This document shows positions 49,632 to 58,376 of a stretch of 64,000 nt of DNA, in pieces. Positions within the stretch are counted from its first letter, which is position 1. Every line of letters begins with the position of its first letter. Below the pieces are notes generated by a model, which saw nothing but the letters and a program-made list of their open reading frames with translations, was not told where the DNA came from and did no database searches. A program made the position numbers and the translations under genes. The stretch is from Mycobacteriales bacterium (GTDB lineage: Bacteria; Actinomycetota; Actinomycetes; Mycobacteriales; CADCTP01), in the NCBI GenBank assembly GCA_035995165.1, contig DASYKU010000093.1, positions 1 to 64,000 on the forward strand, written 5' to 3'.

Positions 49632-52600
49632 ATGTCTTCTTCCCTCGCCGAGCTGCGCGCCCGGCTTCCCGAGCTGACGCTGCGCGACGAGTTCCGTCTG
49701 CGGCGCCGGCTCGACGGCGTGCGCGGGGACGCCGTCCCGGACGGTCTCGAGGACGAGATCGACAAGGCCGCGGCGCGGGTGGAGCGGCGCCGGGCCGCGA
49801 TCCCCGCGGTCAGCTACCCGCCGCAGCTGCCGATCTCGGCCCGCCGCGACGACATCCTCGCCGCCGTACGGGACAACCAGGTCGTGGTCATCGCCGGCGA
49901 GACCGGCTCGGGCAAGACGACCCAGCTGCCGAAGATCTGCCTGGAGCTGGGCCGCGGCGTCCGCGGGGTCATCGGGCACACCCAGCCGCGCCGGATCGCG
50001 GCCCGCACCGTGTCCGAGCGGATCGCCGAGGAGCTCGGCGTCGAGCTCGGCAGCGCCGTCGGCTACCAGGTCCGGTTCACCGACCGGGCCGGCGAGGACA
50101 CCGCGGTCAAGGTGATGACCGACGGCATCCTGCTGGCCGAGATCCAGCACGACCGCATGCTCCGCCGGTACGACACGCTGATCATCGACGAGGCCCACGA
50201 GCGCAGCCTGAACATCGACTTCCTGCTCGGCTACCTCAGGCAGCTGCTGCCCCGCCGCCCCGACCTGAAGGTGATCATCACCTCGGCGACGATCGACCCG
50301 CAGCGGTTCTCGGCCCACTTCGGCGACGCGCCGATCCTGGAGGTGTCCGGCCGGACGTACCCCGTCGAGGTCCGCTACCGGGAGCCGGCCGAGGACGCCG
50401 ACCAGATCGAGGCGATCACGGCCGCGGTCGGCGAGCTGGGCCTGGAGGCGCCCGGCGACGTGCTGGTCTTCCTCTCCGGCGAACGCGAGATCCGGGACAC
50501 CGCGGACGCGCTGCGCAAGTCGCTGCCGGAGACCACCGAGGTGCTGCCGCTGTTCGCCCGGCTGTCCGCGGCCGACCAGCACAAGGTCTTCGCGTCGCAC
50601 TCCGGCCGCCGGGTCGTGCTGGCCACGAACGTCGCGGAGACCTCGCTCACCGTCCCCGGCATCCGGTACGTCGTGGACCCCGGCACCGCCCGCATCTCCC
50701 GCTACAGCCTGCGTACGAAGGTCCAGCGGCTGCCGATCGAGCGGGTCTCGCAGGCCAGCGCCGACCAGCGCAAGGGCCGCTGCGGCCGGACCGCGGACGG
50801 CATCTGCATCCGGCTCTACTCCGAGGAGGACTTCGAGTCCCGGCCCCGGTTCACCGAGCCGGAGGTGCAGCGGACCAACCTGGCCTCGGTCATCCTGCAG
50901 ATGACCGCGCTCGGGCTCGGCGACGTCGGCGCGTTCCCGTTCGTGGACCCGCCGGACCGGCGCGCGGTCGCCGACGGCGTCGCCCTGCTGCACGAGCTGG
51001 GCGCGCTGGAGGCCGGCACGGGCGAGAAGCGGCGGCTGACCCCGGTCGGCCGGAAGCTGGCCCAGCTGCCGATCGACCCCCGGCTGGGCCGGATGGTGCT
51101 GGCCGCCGAGGGGAACGGCTGCCTGCACGAGGTGCTGGTCATCACCGCGGCGCTCTCGATCCAGGACCCGCGCGAGCGCCCGGTCGAGAAGCAGGAGGCG
51201 GCCGACACCATGCACCGCCGCTTCGCCGACCCGACCTCGGACTTCATGACCCTGCTCAACCTCTGGAACTACATCGAGGACCGGCAGGACGCGCTGTCCT
51301 CCAGCGCGTTCCGGCGGCTGTGCACGGCGGAGTTCCTGCACTACCTGCGGGTCCGCGAATGGCAGGACCTGTACGGGCAGCTGCGCAGCATCCTGCGCCA
51401 GCTCGGCACCGCGGTGCCCCGTTCGCCCGCCGAGGTGGACCCGAAGGTCGTCACCCGGTCCCTGCTGGCCGGCCTGCTCTCGCACCTGGGGCTGCGCGAG
51501 GACACCGGCCCGCGCTCCCGGGAGTACGCCGGTGCCCGCGGGGCCCGGTTCGCGGTCTGGCCCGGCAGCGCGCTGGCCAAGCAGCCGCCGCGCTGGGTGG
51601 TGGCGGCCGAGCTGGTCGAGACCTCCCGCCTCTGGGCCCGTACGGTGGCGAAGGTCGAGCCGGAGTGGGCCGAGGAGCTGGCCGGTCACCTGGCCGTGCG
51701 CTTCTACAACGAGCCGCACTGGTCCAAGCGCCGCGGCGGCGTGGTCGCGACCGAACGGGTCACGCTGTTCGGGCTGCCGATCGTGGTCGGCCGGACCGTC
51801 GACTACGCCCGGATCGACCCGCAGCTGTCCCGGGAGCTGTTCCTGCGGCACGCTCTGGTCGAGGGCGACTGGCAGTCCCAGCACGCGTTCCTGGCCACCA
51901 ACCGGGCCCTGCTGGAGGACGTCGAGGAGCTGGAGCACCGGACCCGGCGGCGCGGGCTGGTCGTCGACGACAACACGCTGTTCGACTTCTACGACTCCCG
52001 GGTGCCGGCCGACGTGGTGTCCGGGCGGCACTTCGACGCCTGGTGGAAGCAGGCCCGCCGGACCGACCCGAACCTGCTCACCTTCACCCGCGAGATGCTG
52101 GTCCCGGACGACGTGGACACCGCGGACACGCCGGACGAGTGGACCCAGGGCGGGCTGACGCTGCCGGTCGCGTACCGGTTCGAGCCGGGGGCGGCGGACG
52201 ACGGGGTCATCGTCGAGGTGCCGCTGGCGGCGCTGAACCGGGTCCGGCCGGACGGCTTCGACTGGCAGGTGCCGGCGCTGCGGGAGGAGCTGGTGACCGC
52301 GCTGATCCGGTCGCTGCCCAAGCCGCTGCGGCGCAACTTCGTCCCCGCGCCGGACGCGGCCCGGGCCATCCTGGCCCAGCTGGAGCCGGGGCGGGAGCCG
52401 CTGGTGGAGGCGCTGGCCCGGGAGCTGCGCCGGGCGTCCGGGCAGGACGTGCCGATCACCGCGTTCGACTGGGCCAAGGTGCCGGCCCACCTGCGGGCCA
52501 CGTTCCGGGTCACCGACGGCGCGAGGACCGTGGCCGAGGGCAAGGACCTGGAGCAGCTGCAGCGCCGCCTCGGCCGGACCGTGCAGGACGTGCTCTCCGG

Positions 52601-53468
52601 CGCCGCGCGGACGCTGGAGCGTACGGGCCTGACGAGCTGGACGGTCGGGACGGTGCCGCGGACGTTCGAGGCCGGTGGCCTGGTCGGCTATCCGTCCCTG
52701 GTCGACGAGGGTGCGACGGTCGCGCTGCGGGTGCTGCCGACCGAGCCGGAGCAGCGGGCCGCGATGTGGGCCGGGGTCCGGCGGCTGCTGCTGCTCGGCG
52801 TGCCGTCCCCGCTGAAGTGGGTCTCGGCCCGGCTGGACAACCGGGCCAAGCTGGCGCTGACCAACAACCCGCACGGCAGCCTCGCCGCGCTGCTGGCCGA
52901 CTGCGCCGCCGCGGCCGCGGACGAGATGATCACCGAGGCCGGCGGGCCGCCCTGGGACGCCGAGGGCTTCGCCAAGCTGGCCGACCGGATCAAGGCCGAG
53001 CTCAACGAGCGGGTGCTGGAGCTGCTGCGCGGCGCCCAGCAGGTGATCGGGGAGTGGGCGCCGCTGGTGGCCCGGCTCGGCGTACCGGTCGCGTCGCCGC
53101 TGCAGCCGGCCCTGAACGACCTGAAGCTGCAGGTCCGGGGCCTGATCGGACCGGGGTTCGTGGCCGCGACCGGGCGCCGGCGGCTGCCGGACCTGCGTCG
53201 CTACCTGGCCGCCGCGGCGTACCGGCTGGACCGGCTGCCGGGGGACACGGCCCGGGACTCGATCCGGATGGGGCGGGTGCAGGCCGCACAGCAGGAGCTG
53301 GACTCGTTCCTGGCCGCGCTGCCGCCGGGGCGGCGGGAGGCCGACGAGGTCCGCCAGCTGCGCTGGATGGTGGAGGAGCTGCGGGTCAGCCTGTTCGCGC
53401 AGTCGCTCGGCACGCCGTACCCGGTCTCGGAACAGCGGATCTACCGGGCGATGGACCAGCTCGGATAG
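49632..53468 (+). CDS. hrpA: HrpA-type DEAH-box ATP-dependent RNA helicase
   Basis: 1278-residue helicase. Motif I GETGSGKTTQLPKICLELG (about 91-109), Ia TQPRRIAARTV, II LIIDEAHERSLN (DEAH), III ITSATIDPQRFSAHFG, IV VFLSGEREIR, V LATNVAETSLTVPGIRYVVD and VI QRKGRCGRTADGICIRLY are all intact; HA2/OB and long HrpA C-terminal domains (DUF3418-like) fill about 600-1278. HrpA acts on structured mRNA and on stalled or collided ribosomes. Its TAG stop directly abuts the convergent next gene. Confidence 0.96.
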   Translation: MSSSLAELRARLPELTLRDEFRLRRRLDGVRGDAVPDGLEDEIDKAAARVERRRAAIPAVSYPPQLPISARRDDILAAVRDNQVVVIAGETGSGKTTQLPKICLELGRGVRGVIGHTQPRRIAARTVSERIAEELGVELGSAVGYQVRFTDRAGEDTAVKVMTDGILLAEIQHDRMLRRYDTLIIDEAHERSLNIDFLLGYLRQLLPRRPDLKVIITSATIDPQRFSAHFGDAPILEVSGRTYPVEVRYREPAEDADQIEAITAAVGELGLEAPGDVLVFLSGEREIRDTADALRKSLPETTEVLPLFARLSAADQHKVFASHSGRRVVLATNVAETSLTVPGIRYVVDPGTARISRYSLRTKVQRLPIERVSQASADQRKGRCGRTADGICIRLYSEEDFESRPRFTEPEVQRTNLASVILQMTALGLGDVGAFPFVDPPDRRAVADGVALLHELGALEAGTGEKRRLTPVGRKLAQLPIDPRLGRMVLAAEGNGCLHEVLVITAALSIQDPRERPVEKQEAADTMHRRFADPTSDFMTLLNLWNYIEDRQDALSSSAFRRLCTAEFLHYLRVREWQDLYGQLRSILRQLGTAVPRSPAEVDPKVVTRSLLAGLLSHLGLREDTGPRSREYAGARGARFAVWPGSALAKQPPRWVVAAELVETSRLWARTVAKVEPEWAEELAGHLAVRFYNEPHWSKRRGGVVATERVTLFGLPIVVGRTVDYARIDPQLSRELFLRHALVEGDWQSQHAFLATNRALLEDVEELEHRTRRRGLVVDDNTLFDFYDSRVPADVVSGRHFDAWWKQARRTDPNLLTFTREMLVPDDVDTADTPDEWTQGGLTLPVAYRFEPGAADDGVIVEVPLAALNRVRPDGFDWQVPALREELVTALIRSLPKPLRRNFVPAPDAARAILAQLEPGREPLVEALARELRRASGQDVPITAFDWAKVPAHLRATFRVTDGARTVAEGKDLEQLQRRLGRTVQDVLSGAARTLERTGLTSWTVGTVPRTFEAGGLVGYPSLVDEGATVALRVLPTEPEQRAAMWAGVRRLLLLGVPSPLKWVSARLDNRAKLALTNNPHGSLAALLADCAAAAADEMITEAGGPPWDAEGFAKLADRIKAELNERVLELLRGAQQVIGEWAPLVARLGVPVASPLQPALNDLKLQVRGLIGPGFVAATGRRRLPDLRRYLAAAAYRLDRLPGDTARDSIRMGRVQAAQQELDSFLAALPPGRREADEVRQLRWMVEELRVSLFAQSLGTPYPVSEQRIYRAMDQLG

Positions 53469-53879
53469 CTAGCGCGCCAGCAGCGGGAGCTCCGCCCAAA
53501 CCGTTTTGCCATGGCCGGGGGAGGCGCGCCAGCCCCAGGCCACCGCGAGGCGGGTGACCACGGACAGTCCCCGGCCGTTCTCGGCGTCGGCCGGCGGGCG
53601 GGGGTTGCCGTGCGGCGAGGACCCGGCGGCCCCGTCGGTGACCTCGACCCGGACCCGCTCGGGCGCCCGGACCATCGTCACCACGATCGGCTCGGCGCCG
53701 TGCACGACCGCGTTGGTGACCAGCTCACTGACGACGAGCAGCAGGTCCTCGCGGATGCCGGGCTCGCACCCCCAGTCGTCCAGCACCTCGGTCACGGCGT
53801 GCCGGCCACGCGACGGCGCGTCCGGATCGCCGTCGAGCTCGATCACCTGCGTCTGGTCCCCGCCGTGTGCCAAGTCCAC
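53469..53879 (-). CDS. Anti-sigma-type serine kinase/ATP-binding protein
   Basis: 136-residue HATPase_c_2 (SpoIIAB/RsbW-like) domain. N-box LLLVVSELVTNAVVHGAEPI (about 47-66), G1 VEVTDGAAGS and G2 GRGLSVVTRLAVAWGW are present. Actinomycetes encode many such stand-alone ATPases that bind sigma factors or anti-anti-sigma proteins. GTG follows AAGGA. No STAS partner or sigma factor gene is adjacent; the divergent neighbour is a possible 23-codon gene. Confidence 0.9.
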   Translation of the reverse strand: MDLAHGGDQTQVIELDGDPDAPSRGRHAVTEVLDDWGCEPGIREDLLLVVSELVTNAVVHGAEPIVVTMVRAPERVRVEVTDGAAGSSPHGNPRPPADAENGRGLSVVTRLAVAWGWRASPGHGKTVWAELPLLAR

Positions 53880-53988
53880 GTTCCTTGTGTGCCCGGCGAG
53901 CAGGTCGGCCTATCCCGAATCGGCCGGCTGATTTCCGCGTTGGGCCGAACTGGTTACGATCTTGGCGTAGTTGTCACGGGGGGTGACG

Positions 53989-54060
53989 ATGGCCAGCGGC
54001 CTGAAGCCGGCGCCGACCGGGGGGACGGTGGCCTGGTTCACGATCCCGGATCCCGACTGA
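53989..54060 (+). CDS. Possible 23-residue peptide
   Basis: Short frame with codon use and a G-rich ribosome-site-like GGGGGGTG 3-11 nt before ATG. An extended -10 (TGGTTACGAT, 53951-53960) lies about 30 nt upstream, divergent from the ATPase gene. Residues MASGLKPAPTGGT, VAWFTIPDPD. No family recognised. Its TGA begins the tandem repeats that follow. This is the only coding candidate in the 324-bp gap 53880-54203. Confidence 0.35.
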   Translation: MASGLKPAPTGGTVAWFTIPDPD

Positions 54061-54157
54061 GCCGGCCAGGCCCGGCTCCCATCGCCGGACCTGACCCGGC
54101 CCGGCTCATTTCGCCGGACCTGACCCGGCCCCGGCTCATTTCGCCGGGCCTGAGCGG
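54055..54157. repeat. About 30-bp tandem repeat beginning at a stop codon
   Basis: Two near-identical units (54083-54111 and 54112-54141) and partial, diverged units on both sides. Each contains CTGA(C/G)CCGG, matching the TGA context of the possible 23-residue peptide. The region leads into the leaderless ligase promoter. Confidence 0.8.
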
Positions 54158-54190
54158 CGCCGGGCGGCCGGGTCTGTCGTAGGGGCGGGT

Positions 54191-54196
54191 TAGCTT
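54191..54196 (+). promoter_or_regulatory. Leaderless -10 element of the ligase gene
   Basis: TAGCTT, 7 nt before ATG 54204 with no ribosome site, an example of the leaderless pattern seen in this window (others at 8531, 8923, 26512, 30929, 63261). Confidence 0.6.
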
Positions 54197-54203
54197 CTGC
54201 GGC

Positions 54204-55748
54204 ATGACCGTGCTGCTCCGGGACCTCGCCGACACCTCGGCGGCGGTCGCCGGGACCTCCGCGCGGCTGGGCAAGGTCGGGCTGCTGGCCGAGGCGCTGG
54301 CCCGGGCCGATCCCGCGGAGGCAGCCGCGGCCGTGGCGTTCCTGTCCGGGGAGCTGCGGCAGCGGCAGATCGGCGTCGGCTGGGCGAGCCTGCGCGAGGT
54401 GCCGCCGCCGGCTGACGCGCCCTCGCTGCGGGTCGGTGAGGTCGACGCGATCTTCGAGGAGGTCGGCCGGCAGGCCGGGGCCGGGTCGCAGACGGCCCGG
54501 CGGACGCTGCTGGCCGCGCTGTTCGCCCGCGCGACCGGGCCGGAGCAGAAGTTCCTGCGCCAGCTGCTGGTGGGAGAGCTGCGGCAGGGTGCGCTCGAGG
54601 GCGTCATGGTCGACACGGTCGCCAAGGCGTCCGGGGTGCCGGTGAAGGACGTCCGGCGGGCGGCGATGCTGCGCGGCGACCTCGGGCTGGTCGCGGCCGC
54701 GGCGCTGGCCGGGGGCGCGGCCGCGCTGGCGGAGTTCCGGCTGGAGGTCGGGCGGCCGGTGCTGCCGATGCTGGCCCAGCCCGCCGACGGCGTCGACACG
54801 GCCCTGGCGAAGATCGGCGGCGCGGCGGCGGTCGAGTGGAAGCTGGACGGCGCCCGGATCCAGGTCCACCGCAGCGGCTCGGACGTCGCGGTCTACACCC
54901 GCTCGCTGGACGACATCACCGCCCGCGTGCCGGAGGTCGTGGAGGCGGCGCTGGCGCTGCCGGTGACCGCGGCCGTGCTGGACGGGGAGGCGATCGCGCT
55001 GCGACCGGACGGCCGGCCGCTGCCGTTCCAGGTGACCGCGTCCCGGGTCGGCAGCAAGGGCGACCCGGTCGGGCTGCGGGTCGCGACGCCGCTGTCGCCG
55101 GTGCTGTTCGACCTGCTGCACCTGGACGGTGCGGACCTGCTCGACGCGCCCGGTTCGGACCGGGCTGCGGCGCTGGCCTCGGTGGTGCCGGTCGACCTGC
55201 GGGTGCCGCGGGTCGTCGCGGGCTCGGCCGCCGACGCGTCGGCGGCGTTCGCGGCGGCGCTGGAGCGCGGGCACGAGGGGGTCGTGGTCAAGTCGCTGAC
55301 CGGGCCGTACGAGGCCGGGCGGCGGGGCGCGGGCTGGCTGAAGGTGAAGCCGCGGCACACGCTCGACCTGGTCGTGCTGGCGGTCGAGCGCGGGCACGGC
55401 CGCCGTACGGGGTGGTTGTCCAACCTGCACCTCGGCGCCCGGGATCCGGCCGGCGGGTTCGTGATGCTGGGCAAGACGTTCAAGGGGCTGACCGACGAGA
55501 TGCTGCGCTGGCAGACGGCGCGGCTCGGGGAGCTGGCGGTCGACGACTCCGGCTGGGTCGTGCGGGTACGTCCGGAACTGGTGGTCGAGATCGCGTTCGA
55601 CGGGGTGCAGACGAGCCCGCGCTATCCCGGCGGGGTCGCGCTGCGCTTCGCCCGCGTCCTGCGCTACCGGGAGGACAAGACCGCCGCCGAAGCGGACACC
55701 CTCGACACCGTCCGGGCGATCCACGCCGGAACTCGGCAGCCGACCTGA
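54204..55748 (+). CDS. ligB: ATP-dependent DNA ligase, LigB type
   Basis: 514-residue ligase joining DNA nicks with ATP. N-terminal DNA-binding domain (about 1-190), then the nucleotidyltransferase core with the AMP-accepting lysine in [13 protein letters not shown] (about 211-223), motif [12 protein letters not shown], IIIa [25 protein letters not shown] and [20 protein letters not shown]; the C-terminal OB domain includes [20 protein letters not shown]. Not replicative (LigA does that) and not linked here to Ku or LigD. Message probably leaderless. Confidence 0.95.
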   Translation: MTVLLRDLADTSAAVAGTSARLGKVGLLAEALARADPAEAAAAVAFLSGELRQRQIGVGWASLREVPPPADAPSLRVGEVDAIFEEVGRQAGAGSQTARRTLLAALFARATGPEQKFLRQLLVGELRQGALEGVMVDTVAKASGVPVKDVRRAAMLRGDLGLVAAAALAGGAAALAEFRLEVGRPVLPMLAQPADGVDTALAKIGGAAAVEWKLDGARIQVHRSGSDVAVYTRSLDDITARVPEVVEAALALPVTAAVLDGEAIALRPDGRPLPFQVTASRVGSKGDPVGLRVATPLSPVLFDLLHLDGADLLDAPGSDRAAALASVVPVDLRVPRVVAGSAADASAAFAAALERGHEGVVVKSLTGPYEAGRRGAGWLKVKPRHTLDLVVLAVERGHGRRTGWLSNLHLGARDPAGGFVMLGKTFKGLTDEMLRWQTARLGELAVDDSGWVVRVRPELVVEIAFDGVQTSPRYPGGVALRFARVLRYREDKTAAEADTLDTVRAIHAGTRQPT

Positions 55749-55861
55749 CCCGGGGTTGGACTTACTGGTCCTCCGCCTGCGGCGGGGCCTCGGTGGAGGA
55801 GGTCGGTGCTTCTCCGGCACCGCGCGGAAGCCCCGCCCGGGGGTTAGGGGCGGCCCGACAG

Positions 55862-55895
55862 CCGAAAGGCCCGGCCGTGAGGCCGGGCCTTTCGG
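55862..55895. terminator. Bidirectional terminator between ligase and GlsB genes
   Basis: Perfect 15-bp stem (CCGAAAGGCCCGGCC and its complement) with a GTGA tetraloop, A-rich on one side and T-rich on the other at the base, between two convergent genes. The best hairpin in the window for transcript termination. Confidence 0.93.
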
Positions 55896-55936
55896 TTACA
55901 GCGAGTGTGCAATCCCCGTGGAGTGGTGCGTTGGTA

Positions 55937-56230
55937 CTAGAGGCGCGTACGGCTGCGGCCACCGACCCCGCGACGCGTCGCGGCCCGGTAGATGAGCAGC
56001 GCGATGACGGCGCCGATGATCGAGCCGATGATCCCGGACGGCTGCAGCGCGCCCTCGCTGAGGTCGTGCCCGAACAGCAGGTATCCGAGGAGACCGCCGA
56101 TGAACGAGCCGATGATGCCGAGCAGGATCGTCGCGCCGATGCCCATCGGGTCCTTGCCCGGCACCAGCGCGCGGGCGATGAACCCGGCGATCGCGCCGAT
56201 GATGATGAGCGAGATGATGAACCAGAGCAC
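55937..56230 (-). CDS. GlsB/YeaQ/YmgE-family membrane protein
   Basis: 97-residue protein with three membrane spans of the transglycosylase-associated/GlsB family: LWFIISLIIIGAIAGFIARA, GIGATILLGIIGSFIGGLLG and GIIGSIIGAVIALLIY. A general-stress membrane protein of unknown mechanism. GTG 56230 is preferred over GTG 56242 because GGAGG lies 5 nt upstream of it. Divergent from ctaD. Confidence 0.9.
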   Translation of the reverse strand: MLWFIISLIIIGAIAGFIARALVPGKDPMGIGATILLGIIGSFIGGLLGYLLFGHDLSEGALQPSGIIGSIIGAVIALLIYRAATRRGVGGRSRTRL

Positions 56231-56382
56231 GGGTTCCTCCACTGTGTCTGCGACGGCCCCACACCGTCACATTGGGTCAGCACTGGAGGTACCCCGGACC
56301 GCACGGGCCCAATCCAGCCGACCGCATCACATCGGCGTACGACCCACCTGTGACGCGATCTCCGCAGGCCCAGCGACGGCCT

Positions 56383-56399
56383 GATCCACCGGGTGGATC
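56383..56399. promoter_or_regulatory. 17-bp palindrome in the glsB-ctaD gap
   Basis: GATCCACC-G-GGTGGATC, perfect 8-bp arms, 29 bp upstream of a possible -10 TATTCT (56428-56433) for ctaD. Candidate operator for the oxidase gene or its divergent neighbour. Confidence 0.55.
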
Positions 56400-56446
56400 C
56401 CGGAGCGCGCCCGCCGGAGCCGGGGACTATTCTGCGGATGCTCGCT

Positions 56447-56467
56447 GCCGGAGCTTCCAGCTCCGGC
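56447..56467 (+). promoter_or_regulatory. Leader hairpin of ctaD
   Basis: GCCGGAGC-TTCCA-GCTCCGGC, 8-bp stem in the predicted 5' untranslated region, 28 nt before the chosen start. May influence mRNA stability or translation. Confidence 0.45.
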
Positions 56468-56495
56468 GGTGCTGTCGATGAGTCGGAGGCCAGCA

Positions 56496-58250
56496 GTGAC
56501 CGTCACCGCCCCCTCGCCGATCGTCAGCCGCCCCGCTCCGGTGCGGACGACGTCGCGTGGGTCGATGCTGCTCGACCTGCTCAAGACGACCGATCACAAG
56601 CTGATCGGCAAGATGTACCTGGTCACGGCGTTCCTGTTCTTCCTCGCGGGCGGCCTGATGGCCCTGCTGATGCGCGGTGAGCTGGCCCGCCCGGGCCTGC
56701 AGTACCTCAGCCTGGAGCAGTACAACCAGCTGTTCACCATGCACGGCACGATCATGCTGCTGTTCTTCGCGACGCCGATGGTCTTCGCGTTCGCCAACCT
56801 GGTGCTGCCGCTGCAGATCGGCGCCCCGGACGTGAGCTTCCCGCGGCTGAACGCGTTCTCGTACTGGCTGTATCTCTTCGGCGCCCTGACCGCGGTGTCC
56901 GGTTTCGCCACGCCCGGCGGCGCCGCCGACTTCGGGTGGTACGCGTACTCGCCGCTCACCGACTCGATCAACTCGCCCGGCGTCGGTGCCGACCTCTGGT
57001 TCGTCGGCCTGGCGATCTCCGGCCTCGGCACGATCCTCGGCGGCGTCAACATGATCACCACGGTGATCACGCTGCGCGCGCCCGGCATGACGATGTTCCG
57101 GATGCCGATCTTCACCTGGAACATCCTGGTGACCAGCGTGCTGGTGCTGCTGGCGTTCCCGATCCTCACCGCGGCGATCTTCGGCGTGATGGCGGACCGC
57201 AAGTTCGGCGCGCAGATCTTCGAACCGCAGAACGGCGGCGCCATCCTCTGGCAGCACCTGTTCTGGTTCTTCGGCCATCCCGAGGTCTACATCGTGGCGT
57301 TGCCGTTCTTCGGCATAGTCACCGAGATCATCCCGGTCTTCAGCCGCAAGCCGATCTTCGGCTACAAGGGCCTGGTCGGCGCGACGATCGCGATCGGCGC
57401 CCTGTCGGTGACGGTCTGGGCGCACCACATGTTCGCCACCGGCGCCGTGCTGCTGCCGTTCTTCTCGTTCCTGACCTACCTCATCGCGGTGCCGACCGGG
57501 ATCAAGTTCTTCAACTGGATCGGCACGATGTGGCGGGGCTCGATCAGCTTCGAGACGCCGATGCTGTGGTCGATCGGCTTCCTGGTCACCTTCCTGCTCG
57601 GCGGGCTGACCGGCGTCATCCTCGGCTCGCCCCCGCTGGACTTCCACCTCAACGACTCGTACTTCGTGGTCGCGCACTTCCACTACGTGCTCTTCGGCAC
57701 GATCGTGTTCGCGGTCTTCGGCGGGATCTACTTCTGGTTCCCGAAGTTCACCGGCCGCTACCTGGACGAGCGGCTGGGCAAGCTGCACTTCTGGGCCACG
57801 TTCGTCGGCTTCCACCTCACCTTCCTGGTGCAGCACTGGCTGGGTGCCGAGGGTATGCCGCGGCGGTACGGCGACTACCTGCCCGGCGACGGCTTCACCA
57901 CGCTGAACACGATCTCGACGGTGGGCTCGTTCCTGCTCGGCGTCGCCACGGTGCCGTTCCTCTGGAACGTCTACCACTCCTACAGGTACGGCGAGGTCGT
58001 GACCGCGGACGACCCGTGGGGCCACGGCAACTCGCTGGAGTGGGCGACGTCCTGCCCGCCGCCGCGGCACAACTTCACCGTCATGCCGCGGATCCGGTCC
58101 GAGCGGCCGGCGTTCGAGGCGCACTACCCGGAGCTGGCCGAGCGGCTCGAGCTGGAGGCCCACTCCGGCAGCGGGCCGCTCGGGCCGAACGACCTGGTCG
58201 GGGCGGACGTCGGGTCGCGGCAGGGGGCGAAGGACCCCGACCCGAGCTGA
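56496..58250 (+). CDS. ctaD: Cytochrome c oxidase subunit I
   Basis: 584-residue haem-copper oxidase core subunit of the aa3 enzyme that reduces O2 in the membrane. The 12-segment pattern includes haem a ligand His in [12 protein letters not shown], the CuB region [17 protein letters not shown] (His and cross-linked Tyr), WAHHMFATG (two CuB His) and the haem ligands in [17 protein letters not shown] 56496 is chosen because GGAGG lies 6 nt upstream; GTG 56469 and ATG 56478 are in frame. Followed by a SerB2-like gene, the same order as ctaD-serB2 in mycobacteria. Confidence 0.96.
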   Translation: MTVTAPSPIVSRPAPVRTTSRGSMLLDLLKTTDHKLIGKMYLVTAFLFFLAGGLMALLMRGELARPGLQYLSLEQYNQLFTMHGTIMLLFFATPMVFAFANLVLPLQIGAPDVSFPRLNAFSYWLYLFGALTAVSGFATPGGAADFGWYAYSPLTDSINSPGVGADLWFVGLAISGLGTILGGVNMITTVITLRAPGMTMFRMPIFTWNILVTSVLVLLAFPILTAAIFGVMADRKFGAQIFEPQNGGAILWQHLFWFFGHPEVYIVALPFFGIVTEIIPVFSRKPIFGYKGLVGATIAIGALSVTVWAHHMFATGAVLLPFFSFLTYLIAVPTGIKFFNWIGTMWRGSISFETPMLWSIGFLVTFLLGGLTGVILGSPPLDFHLNDSYFVVAHFHYVLFGTIVFAVFGGIYFWFPKFTGRYLDERLGKLHFWATFVGFHLTFLVQHWLGAEGMPRRYGDYLPGDGFTTLNTISTVGSFLLGVATVPFLWNVYHSYRYGEVVTADDPWGHGNSLEWATSCPPPRHNFTVMPRIRSERPAFEAHYPELAERLELEAHSGSGPLGPNDLVGADVGSRQGAKDPDPS

Positions 58251-58256
58251 CCCTGG

Positions 58257-58281
58257 TGTCACACCGGTGGCGCCTGTGACA
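58257..58281. other. Inverted repeat TGTCACA-N11-TGTGACA
   Basis: Seven-bp arms just after the ctaD stop and about 10 bp before a possible extended -10 (TGATACCGT, 58295-58303) for the next gene. Either the ctaD terminator or an operator for the SerB2-like gene. Confidence 0.4.
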
Positions 58282-58376
58282 TGTCGTGCGCGCCTGATAC
58301 CGTTGCGTAATCCCTTCCCGAGCTGACCGCGCGGGCCTCACCAGGCCCCGCTGACCCCAGCGCAAGACCCTTCCTC

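Noticed and set aside
58257-58281. CRP-like site TGTCACA-N11-TGTGACA
   Set aside because: Half-sites are in the wrong orientation and spacing for TGTGA-N6-TCACA; kept only as a generic inverted repeat.
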